Under the pieces are notes generated by a model. That model was not told the origin of the DNA. It searched no databases and saw only the letters and a program-made list of their open reading frames with translations. Shown in pieces: positions 46,542 to 57,861 of a stretch of DNA of 64,000 nucleotides. The stretch spans positions 71,489,910-71,553,909 of the forward strand of contig CM043960.1 in NCBI GenBank assembly GCA_014529385.2, given 5' to 3'. The stretch is from Adiantum capillus-veneris (taxonomy: Eukaryota; Streptophyta; Polypodiopsida; Polypodiales; Pteridaceae). How positions within the stretch are numbered: the stretch's first letter is position 1; every line of letters starts with the position of its first letter. Made by a program: the position numbers and the translations under genes.

Positions 46542-46585
<44 letters not shown>

Positions 46586-46656
46586 AAAGGAAGGAGAGCC
46601 AGGTATGCTCCTTCCCTCTCCTCACTCTCATGTTCCCTTCCCCTCTTTCTCTCTCC

Positions 46657-46705
<49 letters not shown>

Positions 46706-46769
46706 GGAGAGGAAGGAGAGCCAGGTATGCTCCTTCCCTCTCCTCACTCTCATGGTCCCTTCCCCTCTT

Positions 46770-46822
<53 letters not shown>

Positions 46823-46829
46823 TTGTGTT

Positions 46830-46860
<31 letters not shown>
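46500..46860. repeat. Minisatellite of (CT)n(CA)n plus a unique segment
   Basis: The segment GGAAGGAGAGCCAGGTATGC with its continuation to TCCCTTCCCCTCTTTCTC occurs at 46587 and 46712, each time framed by CT and CA runs, a period of about 125 bp. A third CT/CA block at 46770-46822 is followed by GA repeats. Confidence 0.85.
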
Positions 46861-46861
<1 letters not shown>

Positions 46862-46934
46862 CACAAGCATAAACAAAAAAACGCACACACACATGCATAA
46901 ACAAAGAAAGCACACACACATTGAGAGAGGAAAA

Positions 46935-46945
46935 GAAAGAGAGAG

Positions 46946-47016
<71 letters not shown>
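46935..47016. repeat. (GA)n microsatellite
   Basis: GA run of about 80 bp with two early interruptions, inside the CACTA element. Confidence 0.95.
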
Positions 47017-47017
<1 letters not shown>

Positions 47018-47020
<3 letters not shown>

Positions 47021-47398
47021 AAGAAGAAGAAGAGAGTCTTAACATCGTAGGAAACTATCCCAAGAGACCTTAAAGATCTAGTCAACAGGAGTTGAACTCA
47101 AGACATGTTATGCATAAGGAAATGGCATAACCAATCTATGACACTTCGGTGATAGAAAAGTTATACCATTTTTCTCCTTTTTTTATTGGCGTGCACACAC
47201 ACCCACATATACACCCGAGAAGAAGAGAGTTTAATTTAATGTTGTAGGAAACTAATTAAAGAGACCTAAAAATCTAGCCGACGAGGACTTGAACTCAAGA
47301 CCTGTTATTCAAGAGGAAAATGACATAACCAATCTACCACACTTCGGTGATAGAAAGGTTATACCATTTTTCTCTTTTTATTGGCACACACACACACA

Positions 47399-47461
<63 letters not shown>

Positions 47462-47811
47462 GAAGAAGAGAGTTTTAACGTCGTAGGAAACTATCCCAAA
47501 AGACTTAAAGATTAGGTTAGATGTAGACTTACGTTAAATTAGATTTATGTTTATTTCAGTTAAATTATATTAGATTTAGGTTTATTTTTAGTTAGATTTA
47601 TGTTTGATTAGATTTAGGTTTATTTACGTTAGATTTAGATTTACGTTATATTAGATTAGATTTAAGTTTATTAATTTAGGTTTATTTATGTTATATTAGA
47701 TTAGATTTAGGTTATTTACCTGTTATTGAAGAGGGAAAATGGCATAACCAATCTACCACACTTGGGTGATAGAAAGGTTATACCATTTTTCTTTTTTTTT
47801 TGGCACCCCCC

Positions 47812-47842
<31 letters not shown>

Positions 47843-48175
47843 ACAAGAAGAAGAGAGTTTTAACGTCGTAGGAAACTATCCCAAAAGACGTTAAAGATTA
47901 GGTTAGATGTAGACTTACGTTAAATTAGATTCAGGTTTATTTAAGTTAAATTAGATTAGATTAGGTTTATTTTTAGTTAGATTTACGTTGATTAGATTTA
48001 AATTTATGTTATATTAGATTAGATTTAGGTTTATTAATTTAGGTTTATTTACGTTATATTAGATTAGATTTAGGTTGTTTACCTGTTATTGAGGAGGGAA
48101 TTGACATAACCAATCTACCACACTTGGGTGATAGAAAAGTTATACCATTTTTTTCTTTTTATCGTTTAAGATAAG
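47018..48175 (-). repeat. Four-unit tandem array with Pol III-like boxes (SINE-like)
   Basis: Each unit starts AAGAAGAAGAGAGT with TAGGAAACTA soon after (about 47022, 47220, 47462, 47848) and ends with ATAACCAATCTACCAC...GGTGATAGAAAGGTTATACC (unit 1 reads CTATGACAC for CTACCAC) before a CA or C run, or for the last unit plain sequence. On the minus strand unit 2 has TGGTAGATTGG (47339-47329; fits A box TRGYNNANNGG) and GAGTTCAAGTCC (47296-47285; fits the B box). Unit 1 has a B box too. In units 3 and 4 the B-box part is replaced by TTAGATTTAGGTTTA-type repeats. Confidence 0.6.
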
Positions 48176-48721
48176 GTTAGAAGAAATGGCGAGAAAATTT
48201 CCTGCGTTCACAGCCTCGACAGTCCATGCGGACCAGCAATTCCACCTGCATGTTCGACTGCTGCTACCATACAATAAGCCGTCATGTTCAGCTAATGGAA
48301 GAGCAAATTGAGCCTACACAGAAATTAGTGATGCAAGATGACGATTCCAAGGGTCACACACACACACACACCACACACACACACACCACATCCCGTCAAA
48401 TCTAGATTAAGAATTAAGTGCCTTGAGTAGACATCAGCTACATTGCAAGAATGGCGTACCTGCATGCTACAAACAAAGATCTATTGTGAAAAGATGTTAA
48501 GATGCTGTGAAATGCTACAGCTAGAGAAGAGGCAAAGGGGTTTTGTCCACTACATGCAATATCATGTAGACGTGGGTGTGTAGATTTCTTGTACCCACAA
48601 ATATAGGCATTGACCAATAAAGATGAGATTATAACCCGGTGGTTCTGATCTCCGTGCACCTCTAGACCGAGGTGTGTGGGGATTGGACATGACTAGAGAA
48701 TGTGAAGTAGTTTACAGTGTG

Positions 48722-48804
<83 letters not shown>

Positions 48805-48868
48805 AAGAAGAAGAATTCCAATAAAAGATTAAATTTGTTGTCCAGGTTATAAGATTTTTACCCTCATT
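48176..48868. other. CACTA 5' region before the transposase, with a (GA)n run
   Basis: No gene seen. A GA microsatellite lies at 48725-48801. A CACACACACACC repeat stands at 48355-48388. The element's promoter should be in this stretch or closer to the left end, but I could not pick out a convincing TATA box. Confidence 0.5.
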
Positions 48869-51800
48869 ATGAGTAGTGACGAGGATGTGGGGCTATCCAA
48901 CCGAAACACCTATCTCTCAACGAAGATCTTATGTCCTTGTAACCATTGCAAGCATGCTGTGCGACGGACAAGACGCGTTTCTTTGTAGCACGTTCACGAA
49001 TTTGGCGAGTTCGATCCATCTATTATAGATCGAGTTGTTGCCAATTATAACTCGTCGGACTCTGACGCTGGCCAACAAGTAGCAATCTTGCAACCCAATA
49101 GACGTGTTCGTAGGCGCTTTGGTCAAGTAGCATATGTGAGGCCACAAGATGTAGCCTCTAACAGCTCGGGGGATGATAATGCAAACCACATTCCCAACGA
49201 GGCAATGTTTCAGCCCAAGATTGATGAAATGATCAAGACAATCATGGATTGAGAAAGGCTTGTCTATGATGATATGAAAAGTGAAGCCGATACGCCATTG
49301 TATAATGGAGCACGTGTGTATAGATTGAAAGCGCTCGTGGTTCTTCTCAACATGCATACAAAGTTTGGATGGAGTGACACTAGTATCACAACGCTTTTCA
49401 GGTGATCTATTACAATTAGTTTACTTTAATAAAACTCTAAATGTATAATGATCTGATAGTTTTTTACACAATTGTACCGTATTTTTATGTTGTGTAAATT
49501 GCTCAAAGAGCGCATACTACCAGCTGCTCATAATGTGATGCCAGATTCCCGAGAGGAAGCAAGAAAGATTTTGCAAAACTTGGGGATGGATTACAATTCG
49601 ATCCATGCTTGTCCTAATGACTGCATTCTTTTCAGAGGGGAATACATAGACATGGAGAAGTGTCCGAAATGTGAATCCGAAAGATATCGAGTAGATCTCC
49701 ACGGAACAAAAATTCTGCAAAAGGTTTTGCGACATTTTCCTCTGCTTCCTCGCATCAAGAATTTCTTCGAATGTAAATCCATGGCCGCCCTAGCATCATG
49801 GCATGAGGAGAATAAATCTTCGGATGGTGTGCTACGGATTTCTGCAGATTGTGCAGCCTGGAAACATATAGATGGAACATGGTCGGATTTTGCCAGGGAA
49901 GCTCGAAATTTGCGCTTAGGCCTGGCTATGGATGGCGTGAATCCATTTGGTCAAAGATCAACATCTTACAGTGTATGGCCCGTTGTCATTGTCAACTACA
50001 ACATTCCCCCGTGGTTGACAGCGAAGAAGGGGCACCTATGGCTAAGCTTGATTGTGTCGGGGCGATATAAAGTGAAGAATATGGATGTGTATCTTCGTCC
50101 ACTATTGGAAGAGCTACAACAATTGTGGATTGGCATAGAGGTGGTGGATATGAGCCGACACACAGGTCGACGAAATGCTTTGAGCAGAGGCATTCTAATG
50201 TGGACCATGCATGACTATCCCGGACTAACAGAATGCTCAAATGATCTATTTACACTCCTCACTCAGACACTGTAAATCTTGGTTTTTCTCAAGCTGATCT
50301 ATTATCATGTGTATACATGCAGGGCTTCAAACAAGCGGATACAGAGCATGTGTCACATGTGGACCTAGACTGAATGCACGTAGGGCGCCCTCATTGAAGA
50401 AGAAAATCTACGAAGGTCATCAAGAGTATCTTCCAAAGAATCATGTGTTACAAGACGGTTTTTTGGGAAGAGAGCCACTGAGGATATCTGCACAAGCATG
50501 GTTAGAGCAGAAGGAGATGTGTGATGACGGTTTGCCTCCAGAGATGAAGAGACTATCTCTGTGGTACGCGTTACCATACTGGCCTTGACTCATGATCAAT
50601 CACTTTCTCGATCCAATGCACATATTCAAGAATGTGGGTAATATACTATGGGACCATATGACTGGCAAGAAAGATACTTTGGGAGCCAGAGTTGACCCTA
50701 GAAATGTGGATCGTATGGAGCAATATTGGCCGCAAATAGCGTCCGATGGATCGATAAAACTCCCTAAAGCACCATGGATTTTCACAAGAGCCCAAGAACG
50801 CAAAGTAAAAGAGACCATTCGATCTTTGCGCACCCCCACTGGCGTAATACACTCACTCCAAACGTGTTTTACTAAAGAAGAAAAGCTTACCGGTTTGAAG
50901 TCACACGACTGGCATAAAATGTGTCAGGTATGTTCATAGTGGAGTATATCATAGTGGGAATTGTGTAGCAAATTCGTGTGTGGACTTTAATATCATTGTT
51001 GCACGTGTTTTGCAGTTTATTTTACCGGTTGCCATTGAGGGATGTTTGTCTCTTGACGTCCGTAACACAATCGACAAACTTGCGAAGTTGGTGCAATGGA
51101 TCTCACAAAAGGAGATCAACGTAGACTCCATACCATTCACCAAACTAAACGCTGCGGAGGTTGTGTGCATGTTTGAGAAACATTTTCCTACTACCATGCT
51201 AACCATTCAGGTGCATCTTCTTGTTCACATAGTTGATGAGGTGGAAATAGCTGGCACAGTACATTCCAGATGGATGTTCTTTTTAGAACGTTTCATGAAA
51301 ACTCTCAAGGGATATGTACGTCAGAAGGCACGTCCGGAGGGTAGCATGGAAGAAGGATGGTATCGGAGTCCCTAGTGTACATTGGAGAGCGGCTAGACGG
51401 ATTTGATAAAGCCCGGGACACGCTATGGCAAACCATAGATGATGAGCGTATATCTGGAATTGTCATGTGAAATCTCGGTGTTGAGAAGAAGATGACGGAA
51501 GATCTAGAGGCTAAAATCAACCGATTTTGCATGCTTCACAATCTAGTCATGCAGAAGTGGATTTCACAATATGAGGATGCAAAGCAAGAGCGACAAAGGG
51601 AAGACGACCACCGATGCACTATCTGACGGGTCTGGAGAGCCTACCAACATTCATGAGCTTAAGATGGTTGCACAACCAATTGAAAAGCGCACAACAGTGC
51701 GGTGAAGAAGTGACTGAGGAAGAGTGGGAGTACTCTAGGGGTTGCGCGACCAAGGTAAGTTTGCAATGTACGACTAGTAACTTTCTAGATGTTTGAATGG

Positions 51801-52575
51801 CCACTCATAATCTTTGTTGGTTGTAGTATAAGTCATACACAGCATCATGGTGTAAAGGTCGACAATTTAGGGTGGAACGGATCGACAAAAAACGTTTTAC
51901 TCAAGATTGTGGAATCATGGCAAAATTTGAACAGTCTAGTCGATGACGGTCCTTTGATGCAGATCCTGTGGTGGCAGAACTCACTTACTTCGGAACGCTA
52001 CATGAGATTTTGAGGATCGATTACAGAGGATTTTTTGTCGACTTGTTCGACGTGCAATGGTTCAAGATAATCATGGAGGGTCGCAATGCTACTGTGCGTA
52101 GAGGAGAGTCTGGTTTTCTTGAGGTGGATTCAACTAAGAAATGGACTGACCTAAGAGACACTTTCGTACTACCCGAGCATTGTGAACAAGTAAGTATGTA
52201 AATATTTAACATCCCATTTTAGAATTTATGTGCTTGGAAGCTCTCATGTAAGTTATGTGGCTCTGGCAGGTGATATTTCATCCTACAAAGTCTGCATCAA
52301 ACCGGTGGTACGTCATAGAGGTAGCCCCTTGTAGTGCAAGGACGTATGAAGGCTACCATGTGCCAATCACAGCAGCATCAATGGAAGAGATTGGATAAAA
52401 TGCTCAGTCAGAAGCCGTGGAGGTGGTGCCAGACAAACATCAAGCTGCTACTCTCTATGGGGTGCATGCAAAGGATCTACAAAATGAAACAAAGGACATC
52501 TGTTTAAACGGAGAGCTCTATATAGATATAGGAAGTTATGCTGAGCTATGCGAGGATGAGAGAGAGATCTCTTAA
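48869..52575 (+). pseudogene. CACTA TNPD-type transposase
   Basis: Start taken at ATG 48869 (MSSDEDVGLSNRNTYLSTK), with a CPCNHC cysteine motif and then a stop (TAG) in VSL-stop-HVHEFGEF. Exon 2 (from about 49490) has IHACPNDCILFRGEY, CPKCESERY, ISADCAAWK and LGLAMDGVNPFG: the Transposase_21 core. Later exons give GYRACVTCGP (after the acceptor at 50324) and LDPMHIFKNV, probably the last acidic catalytic region. DUF4218 follows (LLVHIVDEVEIAGTVHSRWM; exon join 50927/51016). DUF4216 follows (LTYFGTLHEILRIDYRGF; introns 51755-51826 and 52190-52269 have GT..AG ends). The transposase cuts the element out in the nucleus. In-frame stops (for example 49249-49251) and lost splice signals near 49401-49490 and 50232 suggest a dead gene. 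Confidence 0.88.
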
Positions 52576-52877
52576 AGCCATAAATATTGTATCTGAATAA
52601 TTTTGCTCCGTTTTGTAAATTCAGAGTTATGCACTTTCCTCTTCCATCACTCAAGCTGAATAGAAGAAGAACGCTTTCTGTTGCTGCTAGCCTTTGAACA
52701 TTCCAAAGCTACAAGAACATTCAAGTTCTTGTACGATTCTCCGGCTCTTTAAGTATTTGCGTCTTTGCGTCCTTGTATTTATATGCGTCATTACGTCATT
52801 GTATTTAATGGTCTTTGCGTCCACTCCAGATACATATGCTCTAGGTATGTTCTCATAAGCAGAGACGACGAGCACCT

Positions 52878-52910
<33 letters not shown>

Positions 52911-52985
52911 ATCTATCTACTTGTCCATGTTTTCTACTCCATTCATTCAATATTAAGTTTAAATGTTCATGTGTTTAATGCAGGT

Positions 52986-54290
52986 ATGGATGATGAGGAG
53001 TTTCTTTCTTCTTTGTCACCCCAGCAGAGACAGTGGTACGTGGAGCGTCATCGCTCTGGTGCACCATCGCACGTTCCTACTCCATCCGCATCTCTCTCTG
53101 TTTCGGAGTCCTGAGCGCGCTTCGAAGCTTCGGTGTCGACGAGATGATCTTCACACTCGTCTAGGCACCGGTGCTCTAGTGGTGGCGGTGGCGGTTGTTG
53201 TGGGGGTGGCGCCACCGATGCTTTGACACCACCTCGTGTTCGATGAGGCTCTTTACCCTCCCCTTCTTTGCCTGTCCCGACACCAGCCACGGCATCGCTA
53301 ACGACACCAGGTTTTGCGCGGCTGATTGCCGTTCCCCGCAGCTACACAGCACTAGCTACTCCTTCAGGAGTCACTCCAGTGGACACTCCTCGCTTTGGGG
53401 CTCAGACTCCAGTGGAGACACCTGGCATCCGTACCCCCGTTGACACACCGCTAGAGACCCCTGCCGAGACACCCAAGTTCACGCGTCAGCGACGGCGAGA
53501 GGGCTTGCCTTACTCCATCGACTTCAGCGGCGGCATCATCTTGGATGATGAAGGCAAGAAGGTGATTTCGCTCATGCACGGTCTTTGCTCTCAGGTGTTT
53601 AGACACTACATACTAAACACTTGGAGTGAAGTACCGAATGAATTAAAAGACAGAGTCATCAGCATGCTTCATGATGAGTTTCTCGTTCCAACACGGGATG
53701 ACCGCTTCAATGAAGATGTGATGAAGGTTCAAATGCGCTAATACTGCAAGCATAAGCGTTCCGAAGTGCAAAAAGCAATCAAGCATGGGTGGAGCAGACC
53801 AGATTGGGTGGCCAAAGAAGATTGGAAGCATGCGAAGAAAGAAGCGCGCGATAATCTCGACAAGTGGAAGCAACAAAAGGAGGCAGCCAGAGCGCGAGTA
53901 GAGGCAGGGAGCTCACACCACTTGGGGAGCGGCGGGTGGACATCATTTGAGGCCGATTTTGTAAGTGTTTTCGCATCTATGTTTGATAGTTTAGGATTTA
54001 TGGGATTTGAAATTCTAACATAATGGATTCTTTGTATGTTTTGACAGTGGTCGTTTACAGGACGTGATCCCACACCGTACGAGCATGAGTACGCAGGCAA
54101 GAAGGGCTTAAACGCCCTTATAGACATCGTGACTTCTCGCGGTGGCATGGTTAGTATTAGGGTTTATTCTTTTCTATTTATTGTATTGTTTTATAAACGT
54201 CGCTATATGTTTATACTTACAAAAAGCTATCTTATTTTTTTTTTTTGCAGAATCCGACAGATACGGCGCTTCGACGCAATGAGACGTCTG
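52986..54290 (+). pseudogene. CACTA second gene, TNPA position (Transposase_24-like)
   Basis: ATG 52986 lies just after a likely intron acceptor (TTTAATGCAG) and gives MDDEEFLSSLSPQQRQWYVE. A Thr/Pro-rich stretch with TPVDTP/TPVETP repeats (53370-53470) precedes a conserved part: RREGLPYSIDFSGG, LNTWSEVPNELKDRVISML, then HGWSRPDWVAKEDWKHAKKE and SSHHLGSGGW. This resembles the second CACTA gene (plant Transposase_24 type), whose product binds the subterminal repeats. Introns 53961-54047 and 54150-54250 have GT..AG ends and the last exon ends near 54290. In-frame stops occur at about 53112, 53150, 53243 and 53739, several of them TGA or TAA. The family call is by overall pattern. Confidence 0.7.
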
Positions 54291-54699
54291 ATTAGACGAC
54301 GTCAGTCTAGCCATAGCTAGATAGCATTGGTTTCTTTTTGTCATAGATTATGTATCATGAGACGAATTTTATACGTCTTTTTGAAAACCATGTATATTTT
54401 TTAAATAATGACAATGGTTTGTAACTGTTACATTTGCAATGATTAATAATCAAGTGATTTTGCTGATGTGTAAAATTGTCATTGATTTAATTTTATCAAT
54501 TCACGCTTGTCATTTTTGTATCTTTATTTTGCAAACAATACGTACTATGAATGATGGAGTTAATGATTATATCGTCTTGTGGGTGATTATTTTGGGTCTA
54601 TATTTACCTTTGCACTTTTTTTCAAAGGTAAATAGACAAATGAAACATTCAATATGGTTGATAAATGCCCTCCCACCAAATTTTTTTCATCTCGGGTGT
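54291..54699. other. CACTA 3' region before the subterminal repeats
   Basis: AT-rich, no gene recognised; presumably the 3' untranslated part of the second gene. Confidence 0.5.
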
Positions 54700-54941
54700 C
54701 ACTATATTAGGCTCTGCAGCGTCGCTATTGATGGCCCTGCAGCGTCGCTATAGCCGTCTCTATACACGTCGCTATATAGCTACGCCTATAGCGACGCTTA
54801 TAGCGACTGTCATAGCGACGCATATAGCGATGTCACCGTATCGACGCTAATAGCGACGCTGTTAGCGACGCCGGGGGTTATAAAAACCCAGTGTATTTCC
54901 GTCGCTAAAAGCGTCACAAGAGAACACAACCTCTTGTAGTG
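54700..54941 (-). repeat. CACTA right end with dense subterminal repeats
   Basis: At least ten copies or variants of (A)TAGCGACGC or its complement GCGTCGCTAT lie between 54717 and 54906, many as facing pairs able to fold. The end is CACTACAAGAGGTTGTG read inward on the minus strand. Confidence 0.9.
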
Positions 54942-54944
54942 TGT

Positions 54945-55830
54945 AGCATTTCTTGGGTTAGTGGCATGTGAGACTGCTTGAGCGTGCATCCACTAATCCA
55001 GTTAGGCATTACTTCTCCTTCTAATGTTGCAAGCTTGATGACCCCATTTGGTGATAGATCTTTGATCACAAAGGGTCCCATCCTTTGCTTTTTGAGTTTC
55101 TTAGCATGTTGTTTAAGGGTATACACTAAGATGTAATCCCTGGTTTTGAACTCTTTTGACCGCACTCGTTTATCAAAGAACTCTTTTTGTTTCCTTTTCT
55201 TAGCATAGATAGATGCTACTGCTTGAAGACATAGCTCATCTAGATTTTATAAGTCCTCTAATCTTGATGAAAACTCATGACCTATCCACTCTAATTGTTT
55301 AGCTATTCTCAAGGTTGGGATTAAGAATTCAATGGACAGTATGGCCGCAAGTCCCAACACCATATTATAAGGTGTTGTTACAATGGATGTCTTATATGCC
55401 ACTCTATATTCCCATAAATAAAAATGTAACTTCTGGTCCCAATCCGCTCATGAGTCAGTCACAATTTTTGTCAATTTTTGCAAAGTGTTTTATTAGTAGC
55501 TTCGGCCTGACCATTGGCTTGTGGGTGATATGGGGCGGACTTCTTATGAATAATCATAAAATCCTCAAGAATATTTTTAATAACTTTGTTCATGAAATGT
55601 GTGCTTCAATCACTAAAAATTTCTATGGGTAATCCATATCTTACAAATACATTTTCATGTAGAAACTGAGCAGTGGTTCTGGCATCTACTTTTTGTGTGG
55701 CTTTTGCTTCAAAACATTTTGTGAGATAATCAGTGATATGGCAACAATGATATATTGGGCATGAGATCTGTAAGCAGGTGGTAAGATTGGTCCCACAAAA
55801 TCCAATCCCCACTTAGCAAATTCCCTTGCT
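54945..55830 (-). pseudogene. Integrase of element B2
   Basis: Minus strand: the core contains DARTTAQFLHENVFVRYGLP and then the second acidic motif region IEIFSD (about 55606). It continues as IHKKSAPYHPQANGQAEATN, which keeps the third catalytic residue lost in B1. The SH3-like tail (KTRDYILVYTLKQHAKKLKK, MGPFVIKDLSP) lies at 55165-54945, ending PLTQEML where B1 has PLT-stop-HML. The zinc-binding part is missing because a deletion joins RT directly to the start of the core (55830). Stops and shifts break the 55200-55600 part. The CACTA target duplication begins at 54944. Confidence 0.8.
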
Positions 55831-56407
55831 ATCTAGGAAGGAGTAGGATTGCTTGCCAACAAATCGCTCAAGAACATGCTCCGTGATTGGTGAAGGATAA
55901 TTATTCTTTATTGTTGCAACATTCGCTTTCTTGAGATTTACACATACACGTAATTTCCCATTTTTCCTGGGGACAACCATAATGGGTGACATTCAATCAG
56001 TGTGTTCAATATCATAAATGAATTCCACATCCTTGAGCTTCTCAATCTCTTCTTTAATTCATTTGGAAAATGTGTCATTATAGGTATATGGACGTTGCAT
56101 GCAAGGTTTGGCATGAGGCTTCAAGGGGATTGTACATTGACATATTGATGGACCCACTCCTTCAAGGGGATTCTATGTTGACATATTGATAAATCCACTC
56201 CTTTGAGGTCCTTATATGACCAGCAAAAACATCTCTATACTTCTTGAGGAGTTGGATGAGGAGATACTCTTCTTTTGTGCTCAAATTTGATGCTATATAG
56301 ACCGGTCTTGCATCCTCTCTAGGTTCTATCGGGTCTATTTGTTTTGCGTTTTTTGGGCCATCATATGATTTATTTCCTTTTTTCTCCCTTATTGGTTGTG
56401 TCATCAC
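55831..56407 (-). pseudogene. RT N-terminus of element B2, fused to integrase by deletion
   Basis: The frame 56407-56162 contains YLLIQLLKKYRDVFAG, typical of the segment before gypsy RT. Further on, EEIEKLKDVEFIYDIE, IMVVPRKNGKLRVCVN and PSPITEHVLERFVG are the RT fingers with the invariant KxGKLRVC type motif. The sequence then passes from QSYSFLD straight into the start of the integrase core: RT palm, RNase H and the zinc-binding domain are deleted. A short near-duplicate of the preceding stretch (CACTCCTTCAAGGGGATTCT at about 56155) adds to the damage. Confidence 0.7.
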
Positions 56408-56409
56408 TA

Positions 56410-56775
56410 TTTTCCTATCCTAGATTGTGAATTTTTGATAGTGGGAAGGGACACTCATCTTTTCCTTTTTGGTGCTCTCTTCATCCTCCCTTTTTATCTC
56501 TATTGTCCATACTTCTCTTAACGTTCTCTTGAGTTCTTGGTATTTATTTTTATGCGAGCTACCTTGATCCATTTTGGTTTTTTATAGTCATCTATCCCTG
56601 GTTCTTTTGGTTTCTTATGTTTAGTCTCTTTTTCAGTCTTCTGAGCTTGCTTCCTCAAACTCCTAATGCCTTCTTTTGTTTTTGTGTCCTGAGTTTTTGT
56701 GAATTGACCTGAGATTTTGTCCTTTACACAATCTTTTACCCTCATAAGCATCAAGAATTGTGTTTTAGCTTTTAT
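56410..56775 (-). pseudogene. Lysine-rich linker of element B2
   Basis: A minus-strand frame (56754-56518) rich in Lys/Glu/Thr (RSLRKQAQKTEKETKHKKPK). It lies between the family A protease fragment and the RT N-terminus. No domain is recognised. Confidence 0.4.
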
Positions 56776-57207
56776 TCACTCTTCTTCATTCCTACCATTT
56801 ACATTTGATGAAACATTAGGATCTTTTAGGGACTCTTTAACAAAAATTATGTACGCATAAACTGATCTTTTCATTGATTTATCAAAAGCAGGAGGATTTA
56901 CATGTGGTATAGTATGACGAGACTTATTAGCATCTATATATGTGCTCTTTCCCCTGTAGGTGAAGTAGATTCTCCTTTCAAGGAACTTCATGTTGGTAGC
57001 CATGCGGTTGAACCATGGTGCCCCTAGGATAGCATCCTCATGTTGGAGAGGAGAGATGAAAAAGTATTCTTTGTCAATATAGCTTTGGACATGAAGCCTC
57101 AACTTCCTAATCAAGGGAGTAATAGAGCCTTGCTGTCCCTTGAAAGTGGTGTCGGTCGTTACAGTATCTCCCATCTTGAAAGTTGGCATCAAATTTTCTC
57201 TAGCCAT
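56776..57207 (-). pseudogene. Family A protease fragment inside element B2
   Basis: From about 57195 the minus-strand frame matches A1 18718-19110 closely: FKGQQGSITPLIRKLRLHVQ, FFISPLQHEDAILGAPWF, MKFLERRIYFTYRGK and SLKDPNVSSNVNGRNEEE. The active-site part of that protease (FDxGSTLNFIS) is not included. On both sides the sequence returns to B-type linker. About 415 bp of a different Ty3/gypsy family are thus embedded in frame in B2. The copy is diverged from both A1 and A2, so it is not a recent transfer from the neighbouring array. Confidence 0.8.
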
Positions 57208-57318
57208 GTTTAAGGCTCTTTTCTTTGTATAGTGTTGTTTCCTTCTGGGGTTTTGATTTGAAAAGTCATAATATCTGACATTCGCTATGGTCTCTTCTTG
57301 ATCACTAGGGTTGTCAGA

Positions 57319-57861
57319 TTATTCTTTATCTACATCATTATCAAATTCAAAATTCTTTGGAGAGTCATAAAACAACTCTTCCTCTCCTTTTTCGTCTTTC
57401 TTTCTCATTTTGGGTTCATTCGAGGCTTCATTCTTACCCTCTTTCTCAACTGCATTGGCCATGTAATATGGCATCACATCATAGCCATCCTTGTCAAAGA
57501 ACTTTGTCATGGGATGGTTTGCAATAGCACGCACATCCAAGGTTTCCAGAATGTGTTCCCATCGAAAAGGCTCTAGTGCTTCCTCCGGAAAGGGTTTTGG
57601 GATGTAGTCTTTGTCTTTTAAAGCCCTTTCTAGGATAAATGCTTCGCGCTTTAAGCTCCCACAAGTTGAAGCTCCGCACATCCATAGCTGTTTGAATTGA
57701 TCTAACCATGGTGGGAGTTTGGATCCAACTAATGTAGTTGAATTGAACTCTTCAATTGTAGTCCTTGTCACATCCTTATAACTATGGCTTTTTAAGTTTA
57801 TTTTGGTTGTGGTCTCCATGTTTCTTAGGTAGATGTGGTCGTACCCCCAATCTTGGACCAT
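57319..57861 (-). pseudogene. Element B2 protease-RT linker
   Basis: A 180-codon open frame directly after the first protease: MVQDWGYDHIYLRNMETTTK at the start, PPWLDQFKQLWMCG and LDVRAIANHPMTKFFDKDGYD in the middle, acidic at the end. Its first residues are the natural C-terminal continuation of protease (…DIILRRPFMR, then WxxxYDHIYL). Conserved linkers of this kind separate protease and RT in some plant gypsy elements. No enzymatic motif is seen. Confidence 0.55.

Larger units (their letters stand above)
46289..54941 (+). mobile_element. CACTA (En/Spm) DNA transposon, 8653 bp
   Basis: Left end CACTGCAAGACG, right end (inverted) CACTACAAGAGG: the CACTA-type terminal repeat. A 3-bp target duplication TGT stands at 46286-46288 and 54942-54944. 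Both subterminal regions carry many TAGCGACGC repeats in both orientations. Inside, on the plus strand, are a TNPD-type transposase gene and a downstream gene in the position of TNPA. The element split retroelement B2; the uninterrupted counterpart is seen in B1 near 9725. Stops and damaged splice sites indicate it is no longer autonomous. Confidence 0.93.

Noticed and set aside
47500-48080. Telomere-like TTAGATT/TTTAGGTTTA repeats
   Set aside because: The units do not keep a TTTAGGG register and vary in length; they are part of the tandem units inside the CACTA element.
48929-49357. 142-codon minus-strand ORF
   Set aside because: Lies opposite the first transposase exon, whose plus-strand translation has the recognisable CPCNHC and LYNGARVYRLKAL segments.
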